Assembly (NCBI GenBank): GCA_027625915.1
Contig: JANTQA010000032.1
Location: forward strand, 10,354,001 to 10,418,000
Length of the DNA stretch: 64,000 nucleotides
Direction of reading: 5' to 3'
Source of the DNA: Anaeramoeba flamelloides
Taxonomy: Eukaryota > Metamonada > Anaeramoebidae
Position 1 is the stretch's first letter. The number at the start of each line of letters is the position of its first letter. Positions 11,500 through 22,400 of this stretch are shown one piece after another. Under the pieces are notes generated by a model, which ran no database searches, was not told the origin of the DNA, and worked only from the letters and a program-made list of their open reading frames with translations. The translations under genes and the position numbers were made by a program.

Positions 11500-11698
11500 T
11501 ACAATCATTTCCACTTTTAAGACAAAAGCTTAAACTAAAATATAAGGTATAAAAAAATCTTGAATTAAATATCAAAATTCAAAATAAACTGGAATAATTT
11601 CTTTAAAAAAAATTCAAAAAAATGTGCCTTAATTTGAGATTTTTTTGTGACTTACATTTTAATTTAAGGTTTGTGTCTTAAAAGTGGAGGTGGCTGTA
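11500..11698. mobile_element. Tc1/mariner-like palindromic MITE (family G), copy 2
   Basis: Starts TACAATCATTTCCACTTTTAAG and ends with the complement of a closely related sequence (CTTAAAAGTGGAGGTGGCTGTA). About 200 bp, nearly all in inverted repeat, and a diverged copy of the element at 16715-16917. Ends flanked by TA fit a Tc1/mariner-type target duplication; no coding capacity. Confidence 0.6.
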
Positions 11699-12382
11699 AT
11701 AGATTTTCTGTATTGCTACATTTTAACTTACTGATATAAATTGTTGTACAAATTCTAGTTGGTTACGAATCATTTTCTTTTGTATTATTATTCACCTAGT
11801 AATTTTCATAAAGCTTTCTGTTCCTGTTAATTATCTTTTTCATTTTGATATTAATTTTAATCTTCGTTTATTGCCTTTGACTGTTAGTTATTCTTTTTTT
11901 TATGTTTTTATATTTGATTTTTCTTGTCCAGCTTATTCTACATCTTTTATTTGAATTGTTATTTGATCCGATTAAAGATTCTGTTTTTGGTTAATAGAAG
12001 CTTTTTTGCTTTTGCAATTTTTTCAAGATTTGTTAACGCTGTTTTTGGTTTTTCGAGTGCCAGCAGCCACTACCTTTTCTTCTTCTTCTTTTTTTTCCGT
12101 TTGATCCTTTTTTGAGTTGATTTTTTTTTGGAATTCAAGTATATTTATTGAATTGGGATTTCTGTTTCATTTGTTTTTTTTTTTGAACTGTTTTTCGAAT
12201 ACAATATAAAAACTGAAAAAAAAATATTCGAATATTGAAATAAATTTTTTGATATTTAACTAATCAAGAATTCTTTACGATTCTAAAATAGAATATAATA
12301 TCCAAATTAATTAATTTTTTTTGTTAGTATTTTCAAAAATATAATGTATATTTGACAAAAAACTAGCAAAGTAGTGAAAAAT

Positions 12383-12846
12383 TACTGGGAATGAAAAAAA
12401 TCCTTGACAAGATTTTAAATTGTGAATATTGGGAAAATTATTGTGTAATTTCATTTATTTAAAATCAAATCCTTTTTTTAAGAATCAAACTTTTAAAATT
12501 ATACCTCACCCACTTATTAGAATGATGATTAGCGAAATTAAACTTATTCAAAATGATCATTCAATCAATCAAAAAACAAGAATACAAATTATCATTTTCC
12601 AATATCTACTAAACCTCAATAAAACACGATTTTTTTTCAAAAAAATTAGATCTACTTCGGTTATCAAACAATAACAGGGGTACTCTAGAGACCTCTTACT
12701 AAAAAAACTTGAGGTAGGTGTATTACAAGGTTCATAAAAAAATTTTGTAATTTATAAAATGGATTTGATCAGAAATATATGAAATTACATAACAATTTTC
12801 CTAATATTCACAATTAAAAATCTTGTAAGGGATTTTTTTTCCCTAC
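12383..12846 (-). mobile_element. MITE-like element (family U), copy 2
   Basis: Reverse-oriented partner of the element at 8310-8764. Arms of about 55 bp at each end are complementary (AAATTGTGAATATTGGGAAA against TTTTCCTAATATTCACAATT), and the ends extend a few bases further than in copy 1 (TACTGGGA against its approximate complement). An 81-codon open frame inside (12429-12674) is an accident of the repeat. Confidence 0.65.
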
Positions 12847-13261
12847 TTTATATTTTGTAAGAGACTATAAACTAACTTTTTTAGGACTTCAACTTTATCT
12901 CTCATTTGTAATAATTGAAGATTTCAAAGAAAACGAAGACGAGAAGATGGAGAATTTTCAGGGTCTATTGGCTTTGAAAAAGAATGATAAACCTAAAACC
13001 CCATTTACATCCAATGAAGTCGAAGAATTTTGTCAAAATATCTTATCTTTATCTCTGTCTTACTAAATAAGAAATATTGGTAAAATCATTCGTGAACAAT
13101 TTGCCTTTGTGTTGTGTATTCTTCTAGACTATAAAGTGTACCCTTATTTAAAAACCAATGATAAAAAAAATTAATGAATCTATTTACCAATCAAAGAATC
13201 ATTTTTTTAAATTTTTAGATCCAACAGAGAAAAATAGAAAAAATATTTAATTGTGCTAACA

Positions 13262-14926
13262 ATGACAACTTATTCTCTTCCATTTTCTGAAATGTTTGAA
13301 GAGTATTTCAATAGCCCAGAATTTTCTGATCTTCTTTTTTATGTAGGTGATCCAACAGAAAATTTTTATGCACACCGCATTATTCTTGCTTCCTCTTCAG
13401 AATTTTTCTCACAGAGCCTGTATATTACCAATCCTGATCTATCTCTAATGAGAGTTGAATTTACCCTAAAAGGTGTTCAACCTGAAGTGTTTAAAGAATA
13501 TTTGAAGTTTTGCTATACAGGCGCGTTAAACCCAAAAAGCAAGAATCTGCAAGCGCTACGCAAACTCTCGATCCAATTCCAAACCCCCACATTATTAAAT
13601 TTGTGTAACAGGTTTCTGTCAATCCCTACAACAATTTCAGCATTTTCGATCCCAGTTCCCCTCTCAAAACCAATCTTTTATAATACTGAAGATTATGAAG
13701 AAGAGAAAAATCCAAATACCATCGTGAATGATTCCAAGAAGAAAAATGTTGGAAATTTAAATCTTGATCTCAAAAAACAAACAACAATATTAAACAAAGA
13801 ACAAGAACAACAAAATTTATCAACCCAAAAACTTAATGGACATGAAAATCAAATAATTGAGAAAGAAATTGAAAAAGAAATTGAAAAAGAAATTGGAAAA
13901 GTAAAAGAAAAAAATGAAAACAAACACGAAATTGTGATTGAAAAAGTAGATGGAAATGAAATAGAAAAACAAACAAAACTAGAAATCGAAAAAGAAAAAG
14001 ATAACTATAAAGATAAAGATCAAGAAAAACAAAAAGAAAAACAAGAAATTGTAATAGAAAAAGAAAAAGAAATTCACAAAGAAAAAATAATTGAGAAAGA
14101 AAAAGAAACAGAAACAGAAACAGAAACAGAAAAAGAAAAAGAAATCCAAAGAGAAAAAGACAGGAGAAAAAGAAAACAAGTTTATTACCAAGAATCACAA
14201 GAAAAACTTTTCCATTATTTCAAACCAGTTCGGAAAATAAGAATAGCCATTGTAACTGGTGAAAGAGATATTTCATATTTGCAAAACGTGAGTAATTTGA
14301 TTTTAAAGTCGGATACTATCGAATCCGTTAAGGTACTTAGGGCGTCAACTGAGACTCCAACATTTAACGAATTAAAGAAATTTGATGCTGCTTTAATATA
14401 CACATCTGATGAGCCATTTCACGATTCTGTTGCAATCGGCGATCTTCTTGTCCGTTATGTCAAAGATGGCGGCGGGTGTGTAATTGCATCTATCAACTGT
14501 CTTGACTCTTCGGATGATAAACAAATTGATGGCGGAATCATTAACAAACGATTTTTACCAATAGAAAAATCACCAGCGCTTATTAATCAAAAATCCCATC
14601 TAAATAAGAAAAAAATTCTCCAGAATCACCCCATAATGAAAAATGTAAACAATTTTGATGGGGGCAATTATTCCTTTAGAATTGAAACGAAAACAATAAA
14701 CGAGGGGGCTAAAATAATTGCAACATGGCATGATGGTTGCATCCTTGCCGCAGAAATGTCTCCGAGACATGCGCAGATAGCTGGAAGAATTGTTGTTTTA
14801 AATTTTTGGCCACCTAGCAGTGAAATTGACCCAAATTGTTGGGATTCAAAATCAGATGGTCATTTATTAATTTCAAATTCTCTCGAATACGTATCGTTTA
14901 AATTAAATAATGAATTTAAATGTTAA
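13262..14926 (+). CDS. BTB/POZ domain protein with C-terminal ThuA/GATase-like domain
   Basis: 554 aa from ATG 13262, the first Met of the open frame (a GTG lies just upstream). Residues about 9-118 form a BTB/POZ domain (EFSDLLFYVGD, FYAHRIILASSSEFF, VFKEYLKFCYTGAL), a dimerisation and cullin-3 adaptor fold. Residues about 120-320 are low complexity, becoming Glu/Lys/Ile-rich (repeated EKEIEKE), probably a charged helix. Residues about 325-550 form a Rossmann-like domain starting IRIAIVTGE and containing YTSDEPFHDSVAIGDLLVRY, DGGGCVIASI and RIVVLNFWPPSSEID. That pattern resembles the ThuA/class I glutamine-amidotransferase-like domains of many secreted bacterial proteins; no Cys-His-Glu triad is evident, so a binding role is more likely. 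The BTB call is firm and the C-terminal call moderate. The frame ends in TAA at 14924. Confidence 0.85.
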   Translation: MTTYSLPFSEMFEEYFNSPEFSDLLFYVGDPTENFYAHRIILASSSEFFSQSLYITNPDLSLMRVEFTLKGVQPEVFKEYLKFCYTGALNPKSKNLQALRKLSIQFQTPTLLNLCNRFLSIPTTISAFSIPVPLSKPIFYNTEDYEEEKNPNTIVNDSKKKNVGNLNLDLKKQTTILNKEQEQQNLSTQKLNGHENQIIEKEIEKEIEKEIGKVKEKNENKHEIVIEKVDGNEIEKQTKLEIEKEKDNYKDKDQEKQKEKQEIVIEKEKEIHKEKIIEKEKETETETETEKEKEIQREKDRRKRKQVYYQESQEKLFHYFKPVRKIRIAIVTGERDISYLQNVSNLILKSDTIESVKVLRASTETPTFNELKKFDAALIYTSDEPFHDSVAIGDLLVRYVKDGGGCVIASINCLDSSDDKQIDGGIINKRFLPIEKSPALINQKSHLNKKKILQNHPIMKNVNNFDGGNYSFRIETKTINEGAKIIATWHDGCILAAEMSPRHAQIAGRIVVLNFWPPSSEIDPNCWDSKSDGHLLISNSLEYVSFKLNNEFKC

Positions 14927-16714
14927 ATACTATTATTTTTTATTTTAATATTATTTTGTATTTTGATTTGTTTTTCTTTTTTTTTAATATCAACTTTGTA
15001 ATGATCAAAGGTTCAAAAAAAAATGTTCAAATGTCAATTATTTTTATAATTGAACTCTGAAGAACAAAATAGAAATAAATGGAATAATATAAACATGGAT
15101 AATAGTTGATACCCTATGAAGTAAATCTAATCAATCAATATATTTTCTTAATAATTTAAAAATTAAAATTCTTAAGAAACCAATTGAAAAAAAAAAAACA
15201 ATGTTTATTTTGATAATCACTGTTGAAGATCGAAAGAAAATTCCAATAGAAATACATATGATTCTTATAAAATGATTCACCACTTTTTAATAACATTAGA
15301 ACAACACATTTTTTACTTTGTGATTGTTGATTTGGTTCTTAAAAAAACAATTGTAAAAACAATTTCTTGTCAAAAAAAAAATAGAAAAAAACAAAGTAAA
15401 TATGGAAAAAAATTGCCTAATGTGAAAAAATGATTTCAATTTTAAAAAAAAACTTTTCTTTGAATATCCACTCAAACCCCAGAAACAAATGTCATTCTTC
15501 TATTACAACTGACATCCATTAACTGGAAAATAGTTCAATGTGTATTAAGTATAATTAATTTTAAGAGTCATTTTTTTACCTTTTTTGTATATATAATCAT
15601 CAGAATGATTCCAATTATTAACATTATATTTATATATATATATATATATTGAAAATTTAATTTGCTACAATATAGCAAAAAAATAAACTTAAAAACTTTG
15701 GGTTATATTCAATAACCTATTATTTTTTTTTTTCAATTTCTACTTGCTATTGGATTAGCATTACTAAAGTTTCTTTGATAATCACCTATTGTTGTACTTG
15801 GAAGTAAATTAAATTCATCTTCAATAGTTTAAATAACCCAAAAAAATCGTGTGTAATTATTATAAATGGGCTATAAATTATTGAATTATTTTACTAAAAT
15901 TACAATAAAAAATTTATTTATTTTTTTTTTTTTTGTTATTTTATCTCTGATTCATGAAGATAGGAGATTCTACAAAATTACCTCTTTTTTATCAGAAAAA
16001 ATAAATCTTTTTTTATTTTTTACATCTTAATATTAATGTAGACAAGAACATAACTCATGAGAAAAATTTTTTATCAAAAAAAGAATAGAAAAAAATATAC
16101 TTTATTATTAATATTATTATTTAAGAATTGTAAATTGAATTTTATATTTATTTATTTATTTATTTATTTATTGAGAGAAAAGAAGGAATCAAAGAAAATG
16201 TACTAAATAAAAAAGAGAAGAAGAATAATATTTTAAATATTAAAGTACAAAAATATTATATCATTTACATGGCTAAATTACAAATTATCCATGTCCTGAA
16301 ACATGAGAAGTAAAAACCCGATCGAAAGATTATCAGTAAATAAAAATTCCAGAAACAGTGATTAATAAATTGGCATTCTACAACTCGGAAGAGTGGGGGT
16401 ACTATGTACCACAATTTATAGATTTTATTACTATATTTAAATTGCATTCTATATGTTCTTTTACTTAAATTTCCTCAAAGATAATTGAAAAGTCAAATTA
16501 TTGATTTGAATTTTGCTAAAGGGTAAGGAATATAGAAAATTTTTTATTTTATTTTATTTTATTTTGAGATGAAAAACAGATATTTCTACTTTATAGAACT
16601 GAATATTTAAATAGTAATTTTTTATATTATAATAGATATCTTCAATTTATAAAAATTTTTATTTTCGAAATTGGATTTTTAATGGGTTAATAATTTTTGA
16701 AATCGAGTTTATAC

Positions 16715-16917
16715 TACAGTCAGTTTCACTTTTAAGGCACAAACTTTCAACTCAATTTAAGGCAAAAAAAAAATCTCAAATTAAATCACAAAATTCAAAT
16801 TCTAATAAAAATAAATTGTAAAAAAAAAAATTCCAAATTTTGTGCCTGAATTTGAGATTTTTTTTTGTGCCTTAAATTGAGTTGAAAGTTTGTGCCTTAA
16901 AAGTGAAACTGACTGTA
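16715..16917. mobile_element. Tc1/mariner-like palindromic MITE (family G), copy 1
   Basis: Begins TACAGTCAGTTTCACTTTT and ends with the exact complement AAAAGTGAAACTGACTGTA. The inverted arms run about 70 bp each with very few mismatches, around a centre of about 60 bp. The TA plus CAGT termini are typical of Tc1/mariner elements. The near-perfect arms suggest this copy is younger than the ones at 11500 and 63148. Confidence 0.75.
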
Positions 16918-18179
16918 GAGAATAATTAAAGAAGATAAACAAAATAATAAAAAATTGGAATTTTTTAATAAGTTGAAATAATTAAAATAAGATATTTTAT
17001 ATCCAATTTGGATATAATTAAAATTTTACAAACAATTTCATTTTTTATTCTATTCTTTTTTTATTTTATTTTCCTTTTTTTACAGTTACATAATCTGATT
17101 CATGTGATCAGGAATTTTTTTTCCATTGTTGACAGAAAGTTAATGTTGGGGTTTTAAAATAGAAAAATTAGAGAAAATTAGCTGATGGTATCAATTATTT
17201 CATCAATCAATAATTATAGGTGACATTTCAAAAAATTTAGGAAATAATTTTTTATTTAGTTTAATTCATAAATTTGAACACACATGTTTTTTATTTTTGA
17301 GTTTTATATTTTATTATTATATTTGTATAAAAATTATTAAAAAGAAAAACGTTAATAATAGATTACAAAAATGCAGTATAATATTATGTTTTGAAAAAAT
17401 AAAAGAAATTGATATATTTTTTTATCGATTTATAATTTTGTGCTTTTACAAATTTTTGGAATTGTGTATATATATTATTATAATATTAGAAAATTATTAT
17501 TTTTCTTTGTTTTTTTAAAAAAATACTATTAGAATTTCCTGATTCTTAAAAATTTCCTAAAGAATAAAACCCAAAAGTTAAAAATATTAAAAACGAACTT
17601 ATTTAAAAATTTTATTAAAACGGATAAATTTTGAAACATAAAAAATATTTATATTCAATTATTCCTTAAAAGTTTCAAAACTATTGAAAAAAGTTTATTC
17701 CTCAAGAATCTCCAAATATTTAATATTCAATCAATAAAGCTTCAAAAAAAAAACTAATAATACTTTTGTTTCCCAACATTCGTATGAAAAAATAAAAATG
17801 TAAATAAAAGGTTTGACAAAACATTTTATTTCAATTATCATTTCATTCATGTTAATTTTGTTTATCCATGGTATAATCAACATTTCAGTACTGAAAAAAT
17901 TGAGGCTGTGTGACATATTATTGTTAGTAGTAATACCATATGTACAGGTCAATGATCTAGAAAAAAAGGTCTATTTTATTGTAAATTATTTTAAATGGAT
18001 GTGACCACGAATTTATGTTAAATTCAACTTTGGAAAATTTTTTTTTGAAATGATAATAACCACTAGTTAATAAAATACTCTCATCATCTAAAAAAACCCA
18101 CATAGGAAAAAAAATAACTGATGATAAATCTTCTGTGTGGGGGTTTTTCCAAAAAAAAATGAAAAAGAAAAAGAAAGGA

Positions 18180-18600
18180 GTAAAATCTATGATTTTACTC
18201 CATTCGTTTAAATACTAATAATACAAATCGAAAATGTCCTGGTTATATTTACTTTTTGGAATAAACCAAAAATTTATCAAATTTTCTGTTTATTACAAAA
18301 ATTAAAAAAATCCGAAGGAAAGTGTCAGTAGAGTGCCTAGATTTACCAGAATTTAAAAGGATAGATTAAAATAATCAATATTTAACTAAATTCTTTTAAA
18401 TTCTGGAAAAAACTTACCTGAGTCTCCGTCAAGTGCCTAGGTTTTCCAGAATTAAAAAGAATATGGTAAAATCAAATGGATTTTACTTTATTCTTTTAAA
18501 TTCTGGAAAACCTAAAGGCGGTTTGTTTTACTTTTGGAAATAAACTGAAAAATAAAATTTATTATATTTTCTTTTACTTTCAAAAATCAAAAAAAAAAGA
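18180..18600. repeat. Composite hairpin-repeat cluster 2
   Basis: Holds module B palindromes at about 18245-18307 and 18527-18592, and module A hairpins at about 18347-18412 and 18442-18510. The 18442-18510 copy has arms of about 31 bp (TTTTCCAGAATT ... AATTCTGGAAAA). Module C fragments in reverse orientation lie between them (AGTAGAGTGCCTAG and CCGTCAAGTGCCTAGG). Module D is absent here. Confidence 0.6.
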
Positions 18601-19465
18601 GATTTTTTTCAATTTAAAAGAAGAATAATTCTTTAATATACAAACAACTGATCAACTATTTAAAATATATTCAATAGATTAAAATACTTTTAAAATATAT
18701 GACAATGTCATCTTATCTAGAAGCAAAAAAAAATTCAAATTTTTAACTTTTAATTTGAAAAAAAAAAAAATATTAGTTTATATATGTAAAAAATACAGGT
18801 GTTTAGAATATCACATTTAAGTAACAAATTTAAAATCGTGCATTTTTTTTTTATTATCCCACCGTAATATTGAGGGTAGTATTAAACACTTTATCCAAGG
18901 ATTAATCGAATTTGAAAATAAACTTATTGATTTTATATGAAAAATTTTGAATTTTGAATTGTATATGCTTAATAAATTTCGTATTTTTCCATTTTTTTTC
19001 AGAGATTTCTTTGTTTTTTTTATTGATCAAAATTTTGATGAAAATTTTTCACTATTTTGTTAAGAATAATATTTCACTTTGATCTTTTATTTTTAGAATT
19101 TTTTTTTAAAAGAAGAACTTTAAAAAACCAAGATCCTATTCACTTTTTGTTTATTCTCATATTATCGAATTTTTTATTGTGTAAAGATTTGGATCTATCA
19201 TAAAGAAGACTTTTTATTTTAAAATAGTTTACTCAGATTGGAGTGTTATTCTACGAACTATTTAACAAAAACTAAAAGAAAAATTTCAAAACTTGTTCAA
19301 CAAAATATCATTAAACACATCTTTCACAACAATAATTTAATTGTACTGAAGAATTGTTGTTTGTTTACACTTTGTAAATTCGATTGTTTCATACTCATTT
19401 AGGAAAAGTTTTGTGCAGAACAAATCAAAATCAACCAAAAAAATTTATTATTTTTTCGGTTTAAA

Positions 19466-22400
19466 ATGAATATTTCGACTTTTGCTCTTTTCATATCGAT
19501 ACTTCTTTGCAGCTGTATTTGTTTCGAGTACGATCCAAATATCAGTTACCAACTCCATTCCTTTAATGATCGTCGTGAATGGAAATCCTTAATTAAAAAA
19601 CAGACTGCAAGACCAGACTCAGACATTTGGTGGAAATTGGATATTAATTATGCTGATCCTGGCCTTGCTTCGATGATTCCAACTTGCAAAGATCCTGTTG
19701 ACAAAGGTTGTTTAGTCCTAACACACAATTCGCCTACAAAAGGTGTGTCTTATTCAACCCCTGGGGATTTGTTTACTTTTCTTACAGACACAACAAATAG
19801 CCAATTCTTCCACAACCCAAGCCAACAAACATATCTTGCGTTCTGTTTCAAATACTCAGACCCATGTGACGGGTGGGATCTTAAAAATGATACCACAACA
19901 CAAAACTGGATGACTTTAGTTGATCAAATGATGGACTATGGAAAAGAGATTATTCAAGACAACAACCTTTCAGTTAGTTTTATAATTGACGGTTCAGCAA
20001 CACCAGGTAAACAATTAGTCCTAAAATATTTTTTTTTTTTTTTTTTTATTAATTTTTTTGTTTTTTGTTTGTGGAAAAATCGTTTGTTTGAAGACAGTCA
20101 CCACCAAAATCCAGAACCTTAAAGAAACTGTTTCTCTTATAACAATTGAAAACAAACCATTTGCTACCCAATTTTAGTAAATTTTCTTCTTTTTTTCCAA
20201 TCAGAAATAAAAATGAGGTTATCCCACCACAGAAGGAACCGAGGGATGAAGAACAAGTTAAAATAAAAAATTCAATACGGCGGTGATCAAAAGAATCACT
20301 CCTTCAACTAAATCAGTGCTTCAAAATAATAATCCGTGCTTTTTTTCTCTTCTTGTTCCAAGGGAACATCCAATTTATTACCAAACAGTATACCTAAGTT
20401 CAAATCAATTTTGATCGGTAAAATCCTTTGTGTTTGAAGTAAATTTTAAATGAGGAATGGAATTTGTGCAAAATCTTTTGTACTTTTTTCAATTTTTTTT
20501 AAAATTATTTTTGTTGTTTTTTTGAGGATGATTAAAATTTTCCAAAAATTAACTCTTTTTTGTGATAAATTTTCCAATTTGATCCTTCATTTTTAGAATT
20601 TCTTTTTTAAGAATAGAACTTTAAGAAACCAATACCATATTTACTTATCGTTTATTGTCAGTTTCTTTGGTCGACTAATGTCTAGGTCTTCTATAAAGAA
20701 ACTAAACACGCTTTTGATTTTGGAGCCTGGATTAAACTTTTCTGCATCTATGTATTGTTTTGGCAACAGTATTTTTGATTTTGTTCAGAAACAGCAACAC
20801 ACTTCTTTTCAAACAAAAAAGTTTAAGAACATTTGGTGGTCACAAAATTTAAAATAGAATCAGCCTTTCTTTTCCTTACCAATTCTTTTTTTTTTGTTTT
20901 TTCACTTTTTGTTTTGAATAACGACATAAAACGAAAGAGAATGGATCTGTATTACCACCGTTCAAAAGAGATTCCTCAAAGTAAACTAAACCATTAAAAT
21001 TCCATATTTTCCTTTGTATAAACACACAAATATCAGTCAAATTTCAAATTTTATTGGTAGAAAACTCCCATTAATTATTTACCAAAATTCCAAAATTGCC
21101 ATTAACAATTTTCTTGGCTACACTGCTATTTAAACAGATTTAAATTCAAATATTTGTTTTATTTTCCTTTGAATGATACTTCTAATTTAATTTTATTTTC
21201 CATAAATAAAATGATACAAGAATTTGAATTCAAAAGGGAATAACATTTAAGCATTTTCCGCTTTTTAGAAACAGTTACAATTACTTTTCATAATCTGCAA
21301 TGTGAATTATTGGCTTAATAGAATACCAAGTTCATAGATCTTGCTAATATTTTAAAAATATGCTTTTTTTTTGCAAAAATATTTGTAATTTGTGTAAAAA
21401 CATTTTTGAAAACCAAATTGTAAAGTTACCTTGAAAAGATTTGAAAATCGAAAAGTTCCGGTTGTTTCTCCACTTTCTATCTCTGTAATATTCAACTATT
21501 ATCGTATTTATAGATAAGGGTATAAATATTCTTCAAAATAATCTCAAGGGGAAGTTCAGCAAGAGGTAAACAAAATCACTTTCAAATTTACCCGTTTTGT
21601 TCAAAAATTCAATTAAAATTTTTTTGGATCATCAAATGTTTTTAATTTTCCTCAAAAATCCACTAAAAACAAAAATTGAAGTATTTTGATTTTCCTTCGA
21701 CAGATAGACAATTAAATGTTTTTTTTTTGTTTTGCAACATTGAATTTCAACTCTTAGAGAGGATAAAATTTGGGTGCACCTAAATCTCTTTCTTCTTTGA
21801 TTCAATTCTTCAATATCTCTTTCAACTAGAATTGAAAGTTCACTCAAAATATATCAACACAGCCAATTAAACAGGAACAACCAAATTCAAAAAAAACATT
21901 TAGATTAATGGGGATCTTCAATTTATATAAATTGAAAAAATCTCGGTTTGAACAATTGATATAATTCCATTAATCACAGATTTAAACAATTTAGAGCAAT
22001 AATGGGAAAACACTTCCAAGCTTCTGTGATTCCTTAATTTCTTTCTGTCTAAAATTCAATTTTTGTCTTTGTTCATTAAAACAAAAAAAAAATTTTCTCT
22101 TGTCATACAAAAAAAAAAAAATTTTTATCTTATGATCTCAATATAAATTGAATTTTCTTTTTCATAAAAGACAACCAATCTGAATGCCTTATAAATTTTT
22201 ATGGTAGGTTTGAAATGGCTGTATTAACAATTAATAAAAGGAAAAATCTTTAAAAAAAGAAAAAAAAGAGGATTCGGCACAATAATAGTTTTTCTAATAC
22301 TATCTTGTTGGAAGAGTTTTTCTGTGATTGATCCCTTATTTATTAAAAATCTGTTACATCAGTTCCAAACCTACCATAACTTTTCCAGATATAAAAATTG

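Larger units (their letters stand above)
10183..13261. other. Intergenic spacer, 3.1 kb, repeats only
   Basis: Contains repeat cluster 1 (10905-11460), a Tc1-like MITE (11500-11698) and the second family-U element (12383-12846). A 38-codon ATG frame at 12947-13066 (MENFQGLLALKKNDK...) has slightly better codon composition than its surroundings, but it has no recognisable homologue and no clear splice into the BTB gene, so it is not called as a gene. Confidence 0.55.
14927..19465. other. Intergenic spacer, 4.5 kb, no gene seen
   Basis: AT-rich with simple repeats: a TA run near 15632-15650, ATTT repeats near 16141-16172 and TTTTA repeats near 16541-16565. It also holds the Tc1-like MITE at 16715-16917 and hairpin cluster 2 (18180-18600). 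The last 450 bp (about 19020-19340) resemble a segment inside the next gene's intron (20520-20830). Short open frames at 16265-16447, 17297-17518 and 17731-18004 show no protein-like features. Confidence 0.55.

Noticed and set aside
12429-12674. 81-codon plus-strand frame
   Set aside because: Lies wholly inside a MITE that has a second copy where the frame is not kept.
12947-13066. 38-codon ATG frame upstream of the BTB gene
   Set aside because: Composition is tempting, but there is no recognisable family, no convincing splice into the next gene and no second copy for comparison.
13833-14198. Minus-strand Phe/Leu-rich open frame antisense to the BTB gene
   Set aside because: It is the mirror of the Glu/Lys repeat region on the coding strand; composition is only Phe/Leu with no start context.
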